Source: an uncultured Gemmiger sp. (GTDB lineage Bacteria; Bacillota; Clostridia; Oscillospirales; Ruminococcaceae). From it: a stretch of DNA of 64,000 bases. The notes beneath the pieces were generated by a model, which worked only from the letters and a program-made list of their open reading frames with translations, was not told where the DNA came from and did no database searches. Of the stretch, positions 50,897-60,240 are shown piece by piece; position 1 is the stretch's first letter; the number at the start of each line of letters is the position of its first letter. The position numbers and the translations under genes were made by a program. The stretch spans positions 1-64,000 of the forward strand of contig CASFJO010000059.1 in the NCBI GenBank assembly GCA_949295035.1, given 5' to 3'.

Positions 50897-53425
50897 TCAC
50901 CGCCAGGTCACGGTATCCCATTCCACCCATCTGCCCTGGGAGGCGCTGCTTTTTGCGCCGTTTACCGTGATGCGGATGGTATGGGTGCCGAAAGGCAGTT
51001 CGCCGGTGTCGTACCAGACGGCCTGGCTTTGCAGTTCGGGGGCGTAGGTATCCACGGTGGCTGCCACCGTGCCGTCCACCGAGATGTCCGCCGTGCCGCA
51101 CCAGGGAGCCTTCAGCCCCCGCAGCACCGCGTTCGTACCGGTAAAGGTGAACTCCACGTGGGCCTTCCAGGTACTGCTGGACAGATCATCTCCGTGGTAG
51201 CAACCCTCCACCGACTGGTGAGTCCAGATCGAAAAGCGGCTTACCCGGGCGTCATCCTCGTTCCAGACAGCGGTGTCCATCTTTGGGTCGTTGCCGGCAC
51301 TGTCCAGCAGCTGCACTGCGTCAAACTCGATCCAGCAGCCGATGGAACCGGCGCTCTTTTCTCCCAGCACCCGCAGCAGCACTGTGTGGGTCCCCGGCGC
51401 CAGTTCGCCCGTGTCGAAGAGCACGGCCTGGTCCTCCCGCACCGCGCTGTAGGTGTCCACCGTGACCGGTTCGCCGCCGTCCACGGATATCTGTGCCAGG
51501 CCGCACCAGTCGCCCCGGATGCCCAGGACCCGGGCCTGGGTACCGGTGAAGGTAAACTCCGCGTACTCGCCGGCGCTCTGTGCCGACATATCGGTGCCGT
51601 TGTAGCTCTTCTCCGACCGCTGCAGATTCCAGCCGCCGCTGCGGGCGATGAAGTCGCTGCTCTCGTCCACCGTCAGCACCCGGGCCGCATCCAGTCCCGG
51701 CGTCTGGAAAGAGCGCGCCGGGGCGGCGGCCTCGCCGGCCGCGTTCACGGCGGACACCGTCCAGTACAGCACCGCCGCGTCGGGCAGATCCTGCGAGGCC
51801 TGGTACAGCGTGTTGGGGCCGGTGTAGGTGTCCAGGATCGGATCGGTCAGGTCCGGGCTGGCGGAGACCACCAGATGGTAGTTTACCGCGCCCGGCACCG
51901 CCTGCCAGGCAAAGGTCTGGGCCGTGCTGCCCACAGCGTTTTCCGCGGGGGCCGTGAGGGTCGGGGCGGCAGGCAGGGCGTCCGCCGTGTCGGTGGTGAA
52001 GTGGTAGACCACCACGCACTCACCGGGGATGGCATCCCGCAGCACGCCGCCGGAGACCGGCACCCCCGCTCCCAGATGGCTCACATAGTCGGGGGCAGTG
52101 TCCCAGACGCTCTCCCCCCGCAGCACCATGGCGTCGGCCATGCGGTACCGGTCGGGTATCTGGAGGGTCAGGGTGGTGGGGTCCCATTTGTTGATAACGA
52201 TGACCCGCAGGTCATCGGCGCCGGTATTCTCATAGCTGAATACCCGCACGGTGGGGGCGGTGCTGGATGCCTCAAGGGTGTTGTCCAGCACGTTCTGGTT
52301 CAGGATGCGGTGGGCCAGGACAGGCCCGGTGAACCGCTGCGTATCCCCGGTCAGATACCAGGCGTCCAGATCGAACCAGCCGAAGGCGTTGTCCATGCCG
52401 TCGTTGGTAATGGAGGCTTTGCTGGGCCAGTGGGAAGGCCAGGTGAGGATCTGATCGTACGATTCCCGGTTGACCATGTCCAGCAGCGCATTGAGCAGCG
52501 CCATGCCGCCGCCCAGGTCCCGCACATGGCCGGCGGCCCAGTTGTCCTGGATGGGGGTCCAGCCGATGTCGCACTCGCCCAGGATAGCCTCCTTGCCCTC
52601 GATGGGCTTTCCGGGTGTCAGGATATCGTCCCCGTCCTTGTCAAAATACTTGTCCCAGCCATAGAAGGCATACCGGTGGTCGTCATAGGCGTCGAACGCC
52701 CCGCCGGAGGCCTCCACCAGGGCGTTGTTCCAGCGGTTCCAGAGGATGTTTTCCGGCGCGCGCTGCAACACCAGCCGGAAATTCGGGTTGGCCTGCTTTA
52801 CGATCCGCTGAAATTCCGGGTACAGCCCGCCCAGATAGCGGGCGTTGTCAAGGCCGTCCGCTCCGTGGTTCCAGACCTCGTTGCCCATGTCAAAGTAGCA
52901 CAGTTCAATGCCCTGGTCGGCGATGTATCGGGCCATGGAGGCGGTCAGGTCCTGGATCTGTTCCAGAGTGGCTTCGCCGCCGAAGGTGTCCAGCGATTCC
53001 AGCGGGATCATCACAAAGGGCACGATCGACTGGCGCTTGCAGAAGTCGATGAACTCCCGCAGGCCGAAGGTGCCGGCAGCGTCGTGGGTGTTCAGGCCGC
53101 CCCAATAGCGGGCGGGGGAGAGAGGTTCTTCCGTCTCCCAGTTAAAGGCCCAGGCGTCATAGCCCCAGCGCATCATGCTGAGAGAACCGGCCGCGAAGGT
53201 CTGCTCCATCCAGTTGCCGTCGGCGGCCCACATCTCGTCGCTGGTGATGGACATTTCGATGTTGACCCCCACACGGCGTGCGCCCCCGATCGGACGGGCG
53301 CTGGCGCCGTCCACCGTGACGGTGACCTCCGAGGGGCCCAGCGCCCGCACAGGTGCAGCCAGCGGAAGAACGGCTGCGGTGAACAGCGCGGCCAGCAGGC
53401 CGCTTAGGATCCTTCGTTTTTTCAT
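50897..53425 (-). CDS. secreted clan-A-type glycosidase with tandem carbohydrate-binding-like modules
   Basis: An 842-residue extracellular protein. Residues 1-29 are a signal peptide. Residues about 45-385 look like a TIM-barrel glycosidase of clan GH-A: F-D-M-G-N-E-V-W gives acid/base E183 and A-I-L-G-E-C-D gives a nucleophile candidate E284. A beta-sandwich follows (390-478), then a fibronectin-III-like domain (486-575). Two homologous modules of about 120 residues (587-707 and 720-842) share E-F-T-F-T-G-T, W-C-G, I-S-V-D-G, V-D-T-Y and D-T-G-E-L..G-T-H-T, like jelly-roll binding modules. No cell-wall anchor is seen. ATG 53425 follows AAAAGGAG. The GH family number could not be assigned. 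Confidence 0.78.
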   Translation of the reverse strand: MKKRRILSGLLAALFTAAVLPLAAPVRALGPSEVTVTVDGASARPIGGARRVGVNIEMSITSDEMWAADGNWMEQTFAAGSLSMMRWGYDAWAFNWETEEPLSPARYWGGLNTHDAAGTFGLREFIDFCKRQSIVPFVMIPLESLDTFGGEATLEQIQDLTASMARYIADQGIELCYFDMGNEVWNHGADGLDNARYLGGLYPEFQRIVKQANPNFRLVLQRAPENILWNRWNNALVEASGGAFDAYDDHRYAFYGWDKYFDKDGDDILTPGKPIEGKEAILGECDIGWTPIQDNWAAGHVRDLGGGMALLNALLDMVNRESYDQILTWPSHWPSKASITNDGMDNAFGWFDLDAWYLTGDTQRFTGPVLAHRILNQNVLDNTLEASSTAPTVRVFSYENTGADDLRVIVINKWDPTTLTLQIPDRYRMADAMVLRGESVWDTAPDYVSHLGAGVPVSGGVLRDAIPGECVVVYHFTTDTADALPAAPTLTAPAENAVGSTAQTFAWQAVPGAVNYHLVVSASPDLTDPILDTYTGPNTLYQASQDLPDAAVLYWTVSAVNAAGEAAAPARSFQTPGLDAARVLTVDESSDFIARSGGWNLQRSEKSYNGTDMSAQSAGEYAEFTFTGTQARVLGIRGDWCGLAQISVDGGEPVTVDTYSAVREDQAVLFDTGELAPGTHTVLLRVLGEKSAGSIGCWIEFDAVQLLDSAGNDPKMDTAVWNEDDARVSRFSIWTHQSVEGCYHGDDLSSSTWKAHVEFTFTGTNAVLRGLKAPWCGTADISVDGTVAATVDTYAPELQSQAVWYDTGELPFGTHTIRITVNGAKSSASQGRWVEWDTVTWR

Positions 53426-53449
53426 AGTCGCTCCTTTTCCCAAAGATTG

Positions 53450-53492
53450 AAAAAGGGCGGAACCCCCACCCCAAACGGGGGAAGTTCCGCCC
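53450..53492 (-). terminator. partial terminator between the binding lipoprotein and glycosidase genes
   Basis: A 9-bp stem (53455-53463 with 53484-53492) extended by CCCC/GGGG across a 3-nt bulge; on the minus strand it is followed by TTTTT. Placed inside the operon, it should lower expression of the two hydrolase genes relative to the binding protein. Confidence 0.75.
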
Positions 53493-53510
53493 AGTGTATG
53501 GATCACAGGG

Positions 53511-55091
53511 TCATTCGGCGGAATGGCTTTCGTTGAAAGCAAGCACCTGGGTCTTGAAGGCCTCCTGCAGCTTGTCAACGCCGGCTGCCGTCAGCTTTTC
53601 CTGCAGCTTCTGGATGTCGCCCTCCGGGTCGTCGGTAAAGCCCAGCTGCAGCAGTTTGTAGTCGGAGTTGTAGATCTCGCTTACCGCGGCCACCTCGTTC
53701 TTGACCTCGGAATCGTCAAACACGAAGGTCAGATACCGGCCGCTGCGGGCGGTGGTCTTCCAGTTCTCCACCAGTTCGTCCTGGTTGGGGATGCCGCCTT
53801 CCACGGTGCGCCAGGTGGCGTCGTTGCGCACGCCCCAGTTGCAGTTGCTGTCGTAGGCGTAGTTGCTGCTCTGCGGCAGAGACTTCAGGCCGTGGTCGCC
53901 CACCGCCTCCCAGTGCACGCCCTCGATGCCGTAGCAGAACAGGTCGTTGCAGGTGGGGTCGTTGCGCAGATAGTCCAGCGCCATCAGGGCGCGCTCAGGA
54001 TTCTTGGACTTGGAGAAGATGCTCATGCCGTTGGCCAGGTAGGACTGGATGGTGGCGGGAGCGCCGTTCATGGCGTCAAACACCCGCACGTCCCACTCGG
54101 GGTGCTCGGCCTGCAGGGTCGCGTAGAGGCTCTTGGCGGTGTTGATGTTCATCACAGCCAGGGCGGATTTGCCGGCCTGGAAGCTCTCGGTGTTGTTCTG
54201 GGTGTTGACCACGGCGTTCTTGCTCCAGAAGCCACGATCCTTCCAATCCTTCACATGGTTCAGCACGTTCAGGAAGATGTCGGTATCGAGGGTGCTCATC
54301 ACGTTGGCTTCGGGATCGTTCTCGCCCACGCAGGTGATCAGATTGGCGGGAGGCAGCACCGCGTACCGGTCGTTGCCCTTGGCGTTGGATTCCACGTTCC
54401 ACATCAGGTCAAACACGAACTGACGGTCGTAGTCGGAGCCCACGTCCAGCGGGATCATGGAGGGCTCGTTGTCCACGATAGCCTGCATGTAGGCCTCAGC
54501 GTCCTCAAAGGTGTCCAGGGATTCGATGCCGTATTTGTCCATCAGATCGCCCCGGGCCATCCACACATAGGCGGTGAGCTCCTGATAGTTCATGGGCAGC
54601 ATGTAGACTTTGCCGTCCACCTTGGCCTGCTCCCAGGCTTCGGGATACATGCTCTCGGCGGTCATGGGGGCGTAGGTCTCCAGCGCCTCCTGGGTGATCT
54701 CCCAGAAGCCCTGCTTGGTGGCCTGGGCGTTGTAGAAGCACCAGTCGGCGGTGAAGATGATGTCCCAGTCCTCGCCGGAAGCGAAGATCAGCGGGTATTT
54801 CTGCTCATACTCGCTCCAGCTCATGAACTTCACGTCGATGGTGGCGTTGATGGCCTCCTTCAGCCGCTCGTTGATCTTCTCGAACACTAGGTCGTTGTCC
54901 ACAGGGCGGTCGCCGATCAGGTACATGGTCAGGGTGACTTCCTCCGAGATGTCCGGGCCGGACGCCGCGGCGGAACCGGCGGACGAGGGCGGCGCAGAAC
55001 TGGAGTTGCCGGTCTGGCCGCAGGCGGTGAACGCGCTCAGCACCAGGATCAGGGCCAGTACGAGCGCCAGCAGTTTCGCTGTCTTTTTCAT
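53511..55091 (-). CDS. sugar ABC transporter substrate-binding lipoprotein
   Basis: A 526-residue extracellular receptor of the large (LplA-like, family 1) solute-binding type. The lipobox S-A-F-T-A-C puts the lipidated cysteine at residue 24, followed by a Ser/Ala/Pro linker. The mature protein begins E-V-T-L-T-M-Y-L-I-G-D-R-P-V-D-N-D, typical of oligosaccharide-binding members of about 500-550 residues that partner LplB/LplC permeases. ATG 55091 follows AGGAGG. It lies 61 bp after the second permease gene. No ATPase is in the locus; such systems commonly share an MsmK-type ATPase encoded elsewhere. Confidence 0.92.
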   Translation of the reverse strand: MKKTAKLLALVLALILVLSAFTACGQTGNSSSAPPSSAGSAAASGPDISEEVTLTMYLIGDRPVDNDLVFEKINERLKEAINATIDVKFMSWSEYEQKYPLIFASGEDWDIIFTADWCFYNAQATKQGFWEITQEALETYAPMTAESMYPEAWEQAKVDGKVYMLPMNYQELTAYVWMARGDLMDKYGIESLDTFEDAEAYMQAIVDNEPSMIPLDVGSDYDRQFVFDLMWNVESNAKGNDRYAVLPPANLITCVGENDPEANVMSTLDTDIFLNVLNHVKDWKDRGFWSKNAVVNTQNNTESFQAGKSALAVMNINTAKSLYATLQAEHPEWDVRVFDAMNGAPATIQSYLANGMSIFSKSKNPERALMALDYLRNDPTCNDLFCYGIEGVHWEAVGDHGLKSLPQSSNYAYDSNCNWGVRNDATWRTVEGGIPNQDELVENWKTTARSGRYLTFVFDDSEVKNEVAAVSEIYNSDYKLLQLGFTDDPEGDIQKLQEKLTAAGVDKLQEAFKTQVLAFNESHSAE

Positions 55092-55152
55092 GGGGGTCCT
55101 CCTTTTCTTTGTGTGTATGCCACGCCGCGCATCCGATGCGCGGATTCTTACC

Positions 55153-56067
55153 TCAGCCTTTTACGGCGCCGATGGTGACGCCCTTTACGAAATACTTCTG
55201 CAGGAACGGATACAGCAGGATGATGGGACCGGTGGCCACCACCGTCATGGCCAGTTTCATGGGTTCGCTGGGCACCTCGCTCATGGGCAGGCCGCTGCGG
55301 GCGGCCGCCGCGCTGATGGCCTGGGCCTTGGTGAGGATGTTGTTCAAGAAGTACTGCAGGGGGTACAGATCGCTGCGCCCTTCGTCCAAAAACAGCATGG
55401 CGTCGTACCAGTCGTTCCAGTAGTTCAGGGCGATGAACAGCCCCACCGTGGCCAGGCCCGCCTTGCACAGCGGCATGGCCACCCGGCGATAGATGGTGAA
55501 ATCCCCCGCGCCGTCCAGCCGGGCGGATTCGTACAGCGCCTCCGGAATGCCGGCCATGTAGCTTTTCAGGATCAGCAGATAGGTCACGTTGATCAGGATG
55601 GGCAGGATCAGCGCGATGATGTTGTTATGAAAATGCAGGTATTTAGTGTTGAAGATGTACCAGGGCACCAGACCGCCGCCGAAGATGGAGGTGAAGTAAA
55701 AGAAAAAGGACATCTGGTAGCGGTAGCGGAAGTTCCGGCTGGAGAGCACATAGGCGGCCATGCTGGTGAGAAAGAGCCCCAGCAGGGTGCCGGTCACCGT
55801 AACAAAGATGGTCACACCATAGGCGCGCAACAGGTCTTCCGGGATCTTGAACAGGGTCTGGTAGGCGGCCAGCGAAAAGGTCTCGGGGATCAGCTGGTAG
55901 CCGTGGGTCAGAATGGAGGTCTGGTCCGAGAAGGAGCCGCTGAGCACCAGCAGAAAGGGCAGCAGGCAGCAGGCGGACAGCACCGCCAGGATCACATGGG
56001 ACAGGATATCGAAGGTGATCCGGTCCCGGCCCACCGGCTTTTTAGGGGTCTTGTTTGCCTTTGTCAT
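55153..56067 (-). CDS. carbohydrate ABC transporter permease (LplC/YtcP type)
   Basis: A 304-residue membrane subunit with six hydrophobic segments and the EAA coupling loop Y-E-S-A-R-L-D-G-A-G near residues 205-215. I start it at ATG 56067, which gives a short basic N-terminus and follows AAGGAGT. The C-terminus F-V-K-G-V-T-I-G-A-V-K-G is characteristic of the family. It pairs with the permease encoded 14 bp upstream. Confidence 0.93.
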   Translation of the reverse strand: MTKANKTPKKPVGRDRITFDILSHVILAVLSACCLLPFLLVLSGSFSDQTSILTHGYQLIPETFSLAAYQTLFKIPEDLLRAYGVTIFVTVTGTLLGLFLTSMAAYVLSSRNFRYRYQMSFFFYFTSIFGGGLVPWYIFNTKYLHFHNNIIALILPILINVTYLLILKSYMAGIPEALYESARLDGAGDFTIYRRVAMPLCKAGLATVGLFIALNYWNDWYDAMLFLDEGRSDLYPLQYFLNNILTKAQAISAAAARSGLPMSEVPSEPMKLAMTVVATGPIILLYPFLQKYFVKGVTIGAVKG

Positions 56068-56081
56068 GGGATCACTCCTTA

Positions 56082-57008
56082 TCAGAACAGCGCGTAGTCG
56101 GGTTCCACCTTCTTGACCAGCTTGTTGGCCAGCAGCACCAGCAAGAACGAGAATACCGACTGGTACAGCCCCGCGGCGCTGGTCATGCCGAACTCCTGCA
56201 ATTGCAGCAGCGAACGGGTCACGTAGGTGTCGATCACATCGGTGACGTCCAGCACCATCGGGTTGTTGCCGGTGACCTGCCAGAACATCTGGAAATCGCC
56301 CTTCATGATGGTACCGATGGCCAGCAGGAACAGGATCACGATGGTGGGCCGGATGCCCGGCAGGGTGATGTAGCGGATCTTCTGCCACATGCTGGCCCCG
56401 TCCAGGTCGGCGGCCTCGTAGAGCTGGCCGTCAATGTTCATGATGCTGGCCAGATACATCACCGTGCCGTAGCCCACGTTCTTGAAGGCGCTCACCCCGA
56501 TCAGGATAAAGGGCCATATCGCCTTGTTGGAATAGATATCCACCGGGTCCAGCCCCACCGATTCCAGAAAGGTGTTGACCGCGCCGAACTCGTAGTTGAA
56601 CATGTTGTAGATGAAGGCCCCTACCACCACCCAGGAGATGAAGTAGGGGAAGAACATCACCGACTGGGTGATCCGCTTGAACCATTTGCCCGCCAGTTCG
56701 CTGAGCAGGATCGCGCAGGTAATTTGGAGGAAGGTGTTCATAAACAGAAACGCCAGATTGTACAGGATGGTATTGCGGGTAACGCTCCAGGCCTTGCCGG
56801 ACTGGAAGAAATACTCAAAGTTTTTGAAGGCCACCCAGGGGCTGCCGAAGATACCGTCGTGGTAGTTGTACTCCTTGAAGGCCAGCACGATGCCGCCCAT
56901 CGGAATGTAGCACATCAGGATCACCACGATGGCCGCCGGAAGCAGCATCAGCCACTTGACCCGGTTCTCCTTCAGATCCCGGAGAAAGGCGTTTTGGGGC
57001 CGTTTCAC
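56082..57008 (-). CDS. carbohydrate ABC transporter permease (LplB/YteP type)
   Basis: A permease of about 308 residues with six membrane segments and the EAA loop Y-E-A-A-D-L-D-G-A-S near residue 215. Three in-frame starts compete. GTG 57008 lies 9 bp after AGGAGG and is my choice. ATG 57017 touches that Shine-Dalgarno sequence. ATG 57047 has no ribosome site. The core sequence is unaffected. First gene of the operon permease-permease-binding protein-glycosidase-GH123, and divergent from the two-component system that probably controls it. Confidence 0.9.
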   Translation of the reverse strand: MKRPQNAFLRDLKENRVKWLMLLPAAIVVILMCYIPMGGIVLAFKEYNYHDGIFGSPWVAFKNFEYFFQSGKAWSVTRNTILYNLAFLFMNTFLQITCAILLSELAGKWFKRITQSVMFFPYFISWVVVGAFIYNMFNYEFGAVNTFLESVGLDPVDIYSNKAIWPFILIGVSAFKNVGYGTVMYLASIMNIDGQLYEAADLDGASMWQKIRYITLPGIRPTIVILFLLAIGTIMKGDFQMFWQVTGNNPMVLDVTDVIDTYVTRSLLQLQEFGMTSAAGLYQSVFSFLLVLLANKLVKKVEPDYALF

Positions 57009-57053
57009 GGTTCTCATCCTCCTTGTCCGGTGAATTTCTTTGTCCATCTACAT

Positions 57054-57070
57054 GGTACCAGACCGGTACC
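57054..57070. promoter_or_regulatory. paired GGTACC palindromes before the permease gene
   Basis: GGTACC occurs at 57054-57059 and 57065-57070, exactly 11 bp apart, about one helical turn, in the divergent control region. This could be an operator half-site pair; it could also be chance. Confidence 0.3.
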
Positions 57071-57111
57071 GGCAAAACAACGGGAGCCGATTATGAAAGG
57101 AGGGAAAAATT

Positions 57112-57156
57112 ATGCTGTTTAAGAAAAAATCAAATGATTGCACGAAAATCCATTGA
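57112..57156 (+). CDS. possible 14-residue peptide gene upstream of the two-component system
   Basis: A short reading frame (M-L-F-K-K-K-S-N-D-C-T-K-I-H, then TGA) follows an excellent AAAGGAGGG site with 7-bp spacing. Its end overlaps the -35 box of the likely promoter of the response-regulator gene, so it would need a promoter further upstream. It may be a leader peptide or a chance frame. Confidence 0.3.
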   Translation: MLFKKKSNDCTKIH

Positions 57157-57181
57157 ACAGAAGAAAAATTTCATCTATATT
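57153..57181 (+). promoter_or_regulatory. likely promoter of the two-component operon
   Basis: TTGAAC (57153-57158), 17-bp A-rich spacer, TATATT (57176-57181), about 35 bp before the response-regulator start. Confidence 0.55.
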
Positions 57182-57220
57182 ATAGATAAAGTGCACAAAC
57201 CCGCAACAGGAGGGATCGGC

Positions 57221-58336
57221 ATGCGCTTTTCGGTGCTTGTGGTAGACGATGAAAAAATGCCCCGGGAGATACTGAAAAACTATCTTCCCTGGCAGGAACT
57301 CCGGGTGGACCGGGTGGAGGAGGCCGAGGATGGCCGCCAGGCGCTGGAACTGGCCCGGCTGCACCGGCCGGACATCGTGATCAGCGACGTCAAAATGCCC
57401 CGGATGAACGGCCTGGAACTGGCGGCGCAGATCCGGGAACTCTGGCCGGACTGCCAGTTTATCTTTCTCAGCGGGTATACCGACAAAGAATACCTGAAAG
57501 GGGCCATCAAGCTCAAGGCTGCCAGCTATGTGGAAAAGCCCATCGACCTGGAGGAAGTGACTGGCGTGCTGCGGGAGGTGACCGCCGAACTGGAATCCCG
57601 CGCCCGCCCCGACCCGAACCTGGTGTTTTATCGGGGGGAGGAAGGGGATCTGTCGGAGCCGGGCAATGGAACGGTGTATGAATTTGACAAGTCCGTGTTC
57701 ACGGAACTGAGCAACCGCATCCGGCACAAGCGCCGCGGCGAAACGATGGACCTGCTGGGGGAGATGTACCGGGAGATCCGCCGCTGCGAAGGCACCCCGC
57801 CGGAGGTGGTGCGCAACCTGTACTGCCAGATCGTGTTCGCGCTGCTGGCCGCCGCCGAAAGCCGCCATATCACCGCCGTGACCGAACAGGGGGATTACCT
57901 GCTCTATACCGCGGCCAAACAACCCACCGTGAAACAGCTTTGGGAGACCCTGGCCGGCGCGATGCAGGCCTATTTTACAGCGGTGGAGGCCAACGCCCAG
58001 GACATCGTGACCCGGGTGGACGAATATCTGGACGCCCACTATGCCGACAGTACCCTGACGGTCCAGTCGATGGCTTCAGATCTGGGATTCGTACATACCT
58101 ATCTGTGCAGCGCCTACAAAAAAAACTGCGGCCGTACCATCAACCAGAAACTCACCGAACTGCGGATCAACCGGGCCAAGGCCCTGCTGGCCGACCCCTC
58201 CCGCAAACTGTATGAGGTGGCCCATGAGGTGGGCTATGCCGACGGCAAGTATTTTGTCAAGCTGTTTACCAAAGAAGTGGGCATTCCGCCCAAACTGTAT
58301 CGGGAGAATCAAAATCGCTATGAGATGCAAGAGTAA
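57221..58336 (+). CDS. AraC-type response regulator (YesN-like)
   Basis: A 371-residue DNA-binding response regulator. The receiver domain (1-120) has the acidic pocket V-V-D-D-E and the phosphoacceptor D56 in I-S-D-V-K-M-P. A middle region of about 140 residues follows, then a double helix-turn-helix AraC domain (about 265-371: T-L-T-V-Q-S-M-A-S-D-L-G-F and K-L-Y-E-V-A-H-E-V-G-Y..Y-F-V-K-L-F). ATG 57221 follows AGGAGGG. The kinase gene starts 17 bp before its stop codon. By analogy with YesMN systems it should activate the divergent sugar-transport operon. Confidence 0.93.
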   Translation: MRFSVLVVDDEKMPREILKNYLPWQELRVDRVEEAEDGRQALELARLHRPDIVISDVKMPRMNGLELAAQIRELWPDCQFIFLSGYTDKEYLKGAIKLKAASYVEKPIDLEEVTGVLREVTAELESRARPDPNLVFYRGEEGDLSEPGNGTVYEFDKSVFTELSNRIRHKRRGETMDLLGEMYREIRRCEGTPPEVVRNLYCQIVFALLAAAESRHITAVTEQGDYLLYTAAKQPTVKQLWETLAGAMQAYFTAVEANAQDIVTRVDEYLDAHYADSTLTVQSMASDLGFVHTYLCSAYKKNCGRTINQKLTELRINRAKALLADPSRKLYEVAHEVGYADGKYFVKLFTKEVGIPPKLYRENQNRYEMQE

Positions 58337-60125
58337 ACTGCGCGCCTGGGGGCGTTCCTTGCTGCTGGACGCCCGGCTGCGGGGCAAACTGCTGGTGATC
58401 TTTTTTCTGCTGCTGGTGCTGCCGTTGGGGGTGTTCACCCTGTACGCCTTCCACCGGATCAACACGGTCATCGAGGAGCAGACCTTTTCCGCCGCGGAAA
58501 AAGCCTTCGAAGATACCCACATCGCGGTGGAGGATCTGTTCGGCCGGCTGCCGCAGGTCGCCGATATCCTGACCATGGACCCGACGCTGTACGCCCTGGC
58601 GGCCAGCGACCCGGCGGATACCTCCTACATCCAGCGTCTGCAGGATCGGGACCGGATCTCCACCACCTTCACCTATCTGCGCAGCCTGTCGGGGGTGGAC
58701 CGGATCCGCCTGTATGTGAGCAACGATTATCTGTACACCAACTCCGCCGATATCGTCTCCCTGACGGCGGCGCAGGGAAGCAACTGGCTGGCAGCTTTCG
58801 GGGATGGCGCGTCTGTCCGTTGGTTTTCCCCCTCGGATTTCGCCGATCAGCCGCCCGGGGAGCAGGACTGGTATTCCCTGATGCGGGTATTGTACGATCC
58901 CAGCCATGTACAGGAGCCGCTGGCCGTGCTGCGTATTGATATCGCCGCCGACCGGGTGGAGGCCGCAGTGAACCGCAGCACCATCACCCGCAACGGCATG
59001 GTGTTCCTGCTGAACGGAGACCGGGTGCTGACCGGCTCCTCCGACCAGGCGCAGGCGCTGGCGGACGCGCTTTCGCCCCAGGCCGACACGGCTCTGTCCG
59101 GCGGATGGAACGAACTGTCCGCGGGCGGCGCGCGATACCATACCCGGTATATCCCGCTGGAAGGCTGCGGCTGGGCGCTGGCCGTGGCCTTGCCGCGGGA
59201 CGATATCTTTCGCACCAGCCGGGAACTGCAGCTGGAATTGCTGGCGGTGGTGATCCTGCTGGCCGGCGCCGCCTACCTGCTGGCGTATCTGCTCAGCCAG
59301 TCAATGGTGCGGCGGCTGCTGCGGCTCAACGACTCCATGCAGGCGGTGGAACGCGGAGACGTGTCCGCACGGGTGGAGCCGGTGGGAAAGGACGAGATCG
59401 GTCAGCTGATGCGCAGCTTCAGCAATATGATGACCCGGATCGATACCCTGATGGATGAAAAGCTGGAACAGGGCCAACAGATCAAAGCGCTGGAGCTGAA
59501 AGCTCTGCAGGCGCAGATCAATCCCCATTTTCTGTACAATTCCCTGGATCTGATCAACTGCACCGCCATCGCCCGCAATGTACCCGAGATCAGCCGGATG
59601 GTCAATGCCCTGGCGCAGTTCTACCGGCTGTCTCTGAGCCGGGGCCGGGAGGTCATCCCGCTGGCGGACGAGCTGCGTCATGCGCGGCTGTATGTGGAGA
59701 TCCAGAACCTGCGGTTTGAGGATCGGGTACAGGTGGACTGGGACATAGAACCGGACATTACCCGATGCCCCATCATCAAGATCGTATTGCAGCCCATCAT
59801 CGAAAACGCCATTATCCACGGGATCTTTGAAAAACCGGACAAGACCGGCCGGCTGCGGATCGCGGCTTGCCGCCAAGGCAGGGACCTGTGCATCACGGTG
59901 GAGGATGACGGGGTGGGAATGGACCCGGCGACCCGGGAAGCCAATTTCTCCGCCGACGCCTCCAGTGCCAACACAAAAGGCGGGTATGGGGTTCGGAATA
60001 TCAACGAGCGGCTGCACCTGGCCTACGGGCCGGGATATGGCCTGTTCTGCGAGAGCGCGCCAGGGAAGGGCACCCGGGTGACCATTCGGGTGCCGGCGGA
60101 GGCGCCGGTCCCGGAGGAAAAATAA
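58320..60125 (+). CDS. sensor histidine kinase (YesM-like)
   Basis: A 601-residue membrane kinase. Transmembrane helices lie at about 23-44 and 303-327, enclosing an extracellular sensor domain of about 255 residues, probably dCache-like. A HAMP linker spans 328-380. The family-specific H-box Q-A-Q-I-N-P-H-F-L-Y-N-S has the phosphorylated H403, and the ATPase domain shows I-I-E-N-A-I-I-H-G and D-D-G-V-G-M-D. ATG 58320 overlaps the regulator gene, implying translational coupling since its own ribosome site is weak. The sensor would respond to the sugar, or to the binding protein loaded with it. Confidence 0.92.
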   Translation: MRCKSKLRAWGRSLLLDARLRGKLLVIFFLLLVLPLGVFTLYAFHRINTVIEEQTFSAAEKAFEDTHIAVEDLFGRLPQVADILTMDPTLYALAASDPADTSYIQRLQDRDRISTTFTYLRSLSGVDRIRLYVSNDYLYTNSADIVSLTAAQGSNWLAAFGDGASVRWFSPSDFADQPPGEQDWYSLMRVLYDPSHVQEPLAVLRIDIAADRVEAAVNRSTITRNGMVFLLNGDRVLTGSSDQAQALADALSPQADTALSGGWNELSAGGARYHTRYIPLEGCGWALAVALPRDDIFRTSRELQLELLAVVILLAGAAYLLAYLLSQSMVRRLLRLNDSMQAVERGDVSARVEPVGKDEIGQLMRSFSNMMTRIDTLMDEKLEQGQQIKALELKALQAQINPHFLYNSLDLINCTAIARNVPEISRMVNALAQFYRLSLSRGREVIPLADELRHARLYVEIQNLRFEDRVQVDWDIEPDITRCPIIKIVLQPIIENAIIHGIFEKPDKTGRLRIAACRQGRDLCITVEDDGVGMDPATREANFSADASSANTKGGYGVRNINERLHLAYGPGYGLFCESAPGKGTRVTIRVPAEAPVPEEK

Positions 60126-60144
60126 AGCCCTGACGGCGCGTATC

Positions 60145-60174
60145 TTGACAACCGCCAAAAGAAAGGCGTATACT
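60145..60174 (+). promoter_or_regulatory. promoter of the DUF62-ECF operon
   Basis: Perfect TTGACA (60145-60150), 18-bp spacer, TATACT (60169-60174), about 60 nt of leader. Confidence 0.7.
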
Positions 60175-60240
60175 AAAGTGTAATTTTGCGGCGTAAAGTG
60201 TCGGATCGGTTCCGGCCTGGCCGTGGTTGGGAGGCAAACC

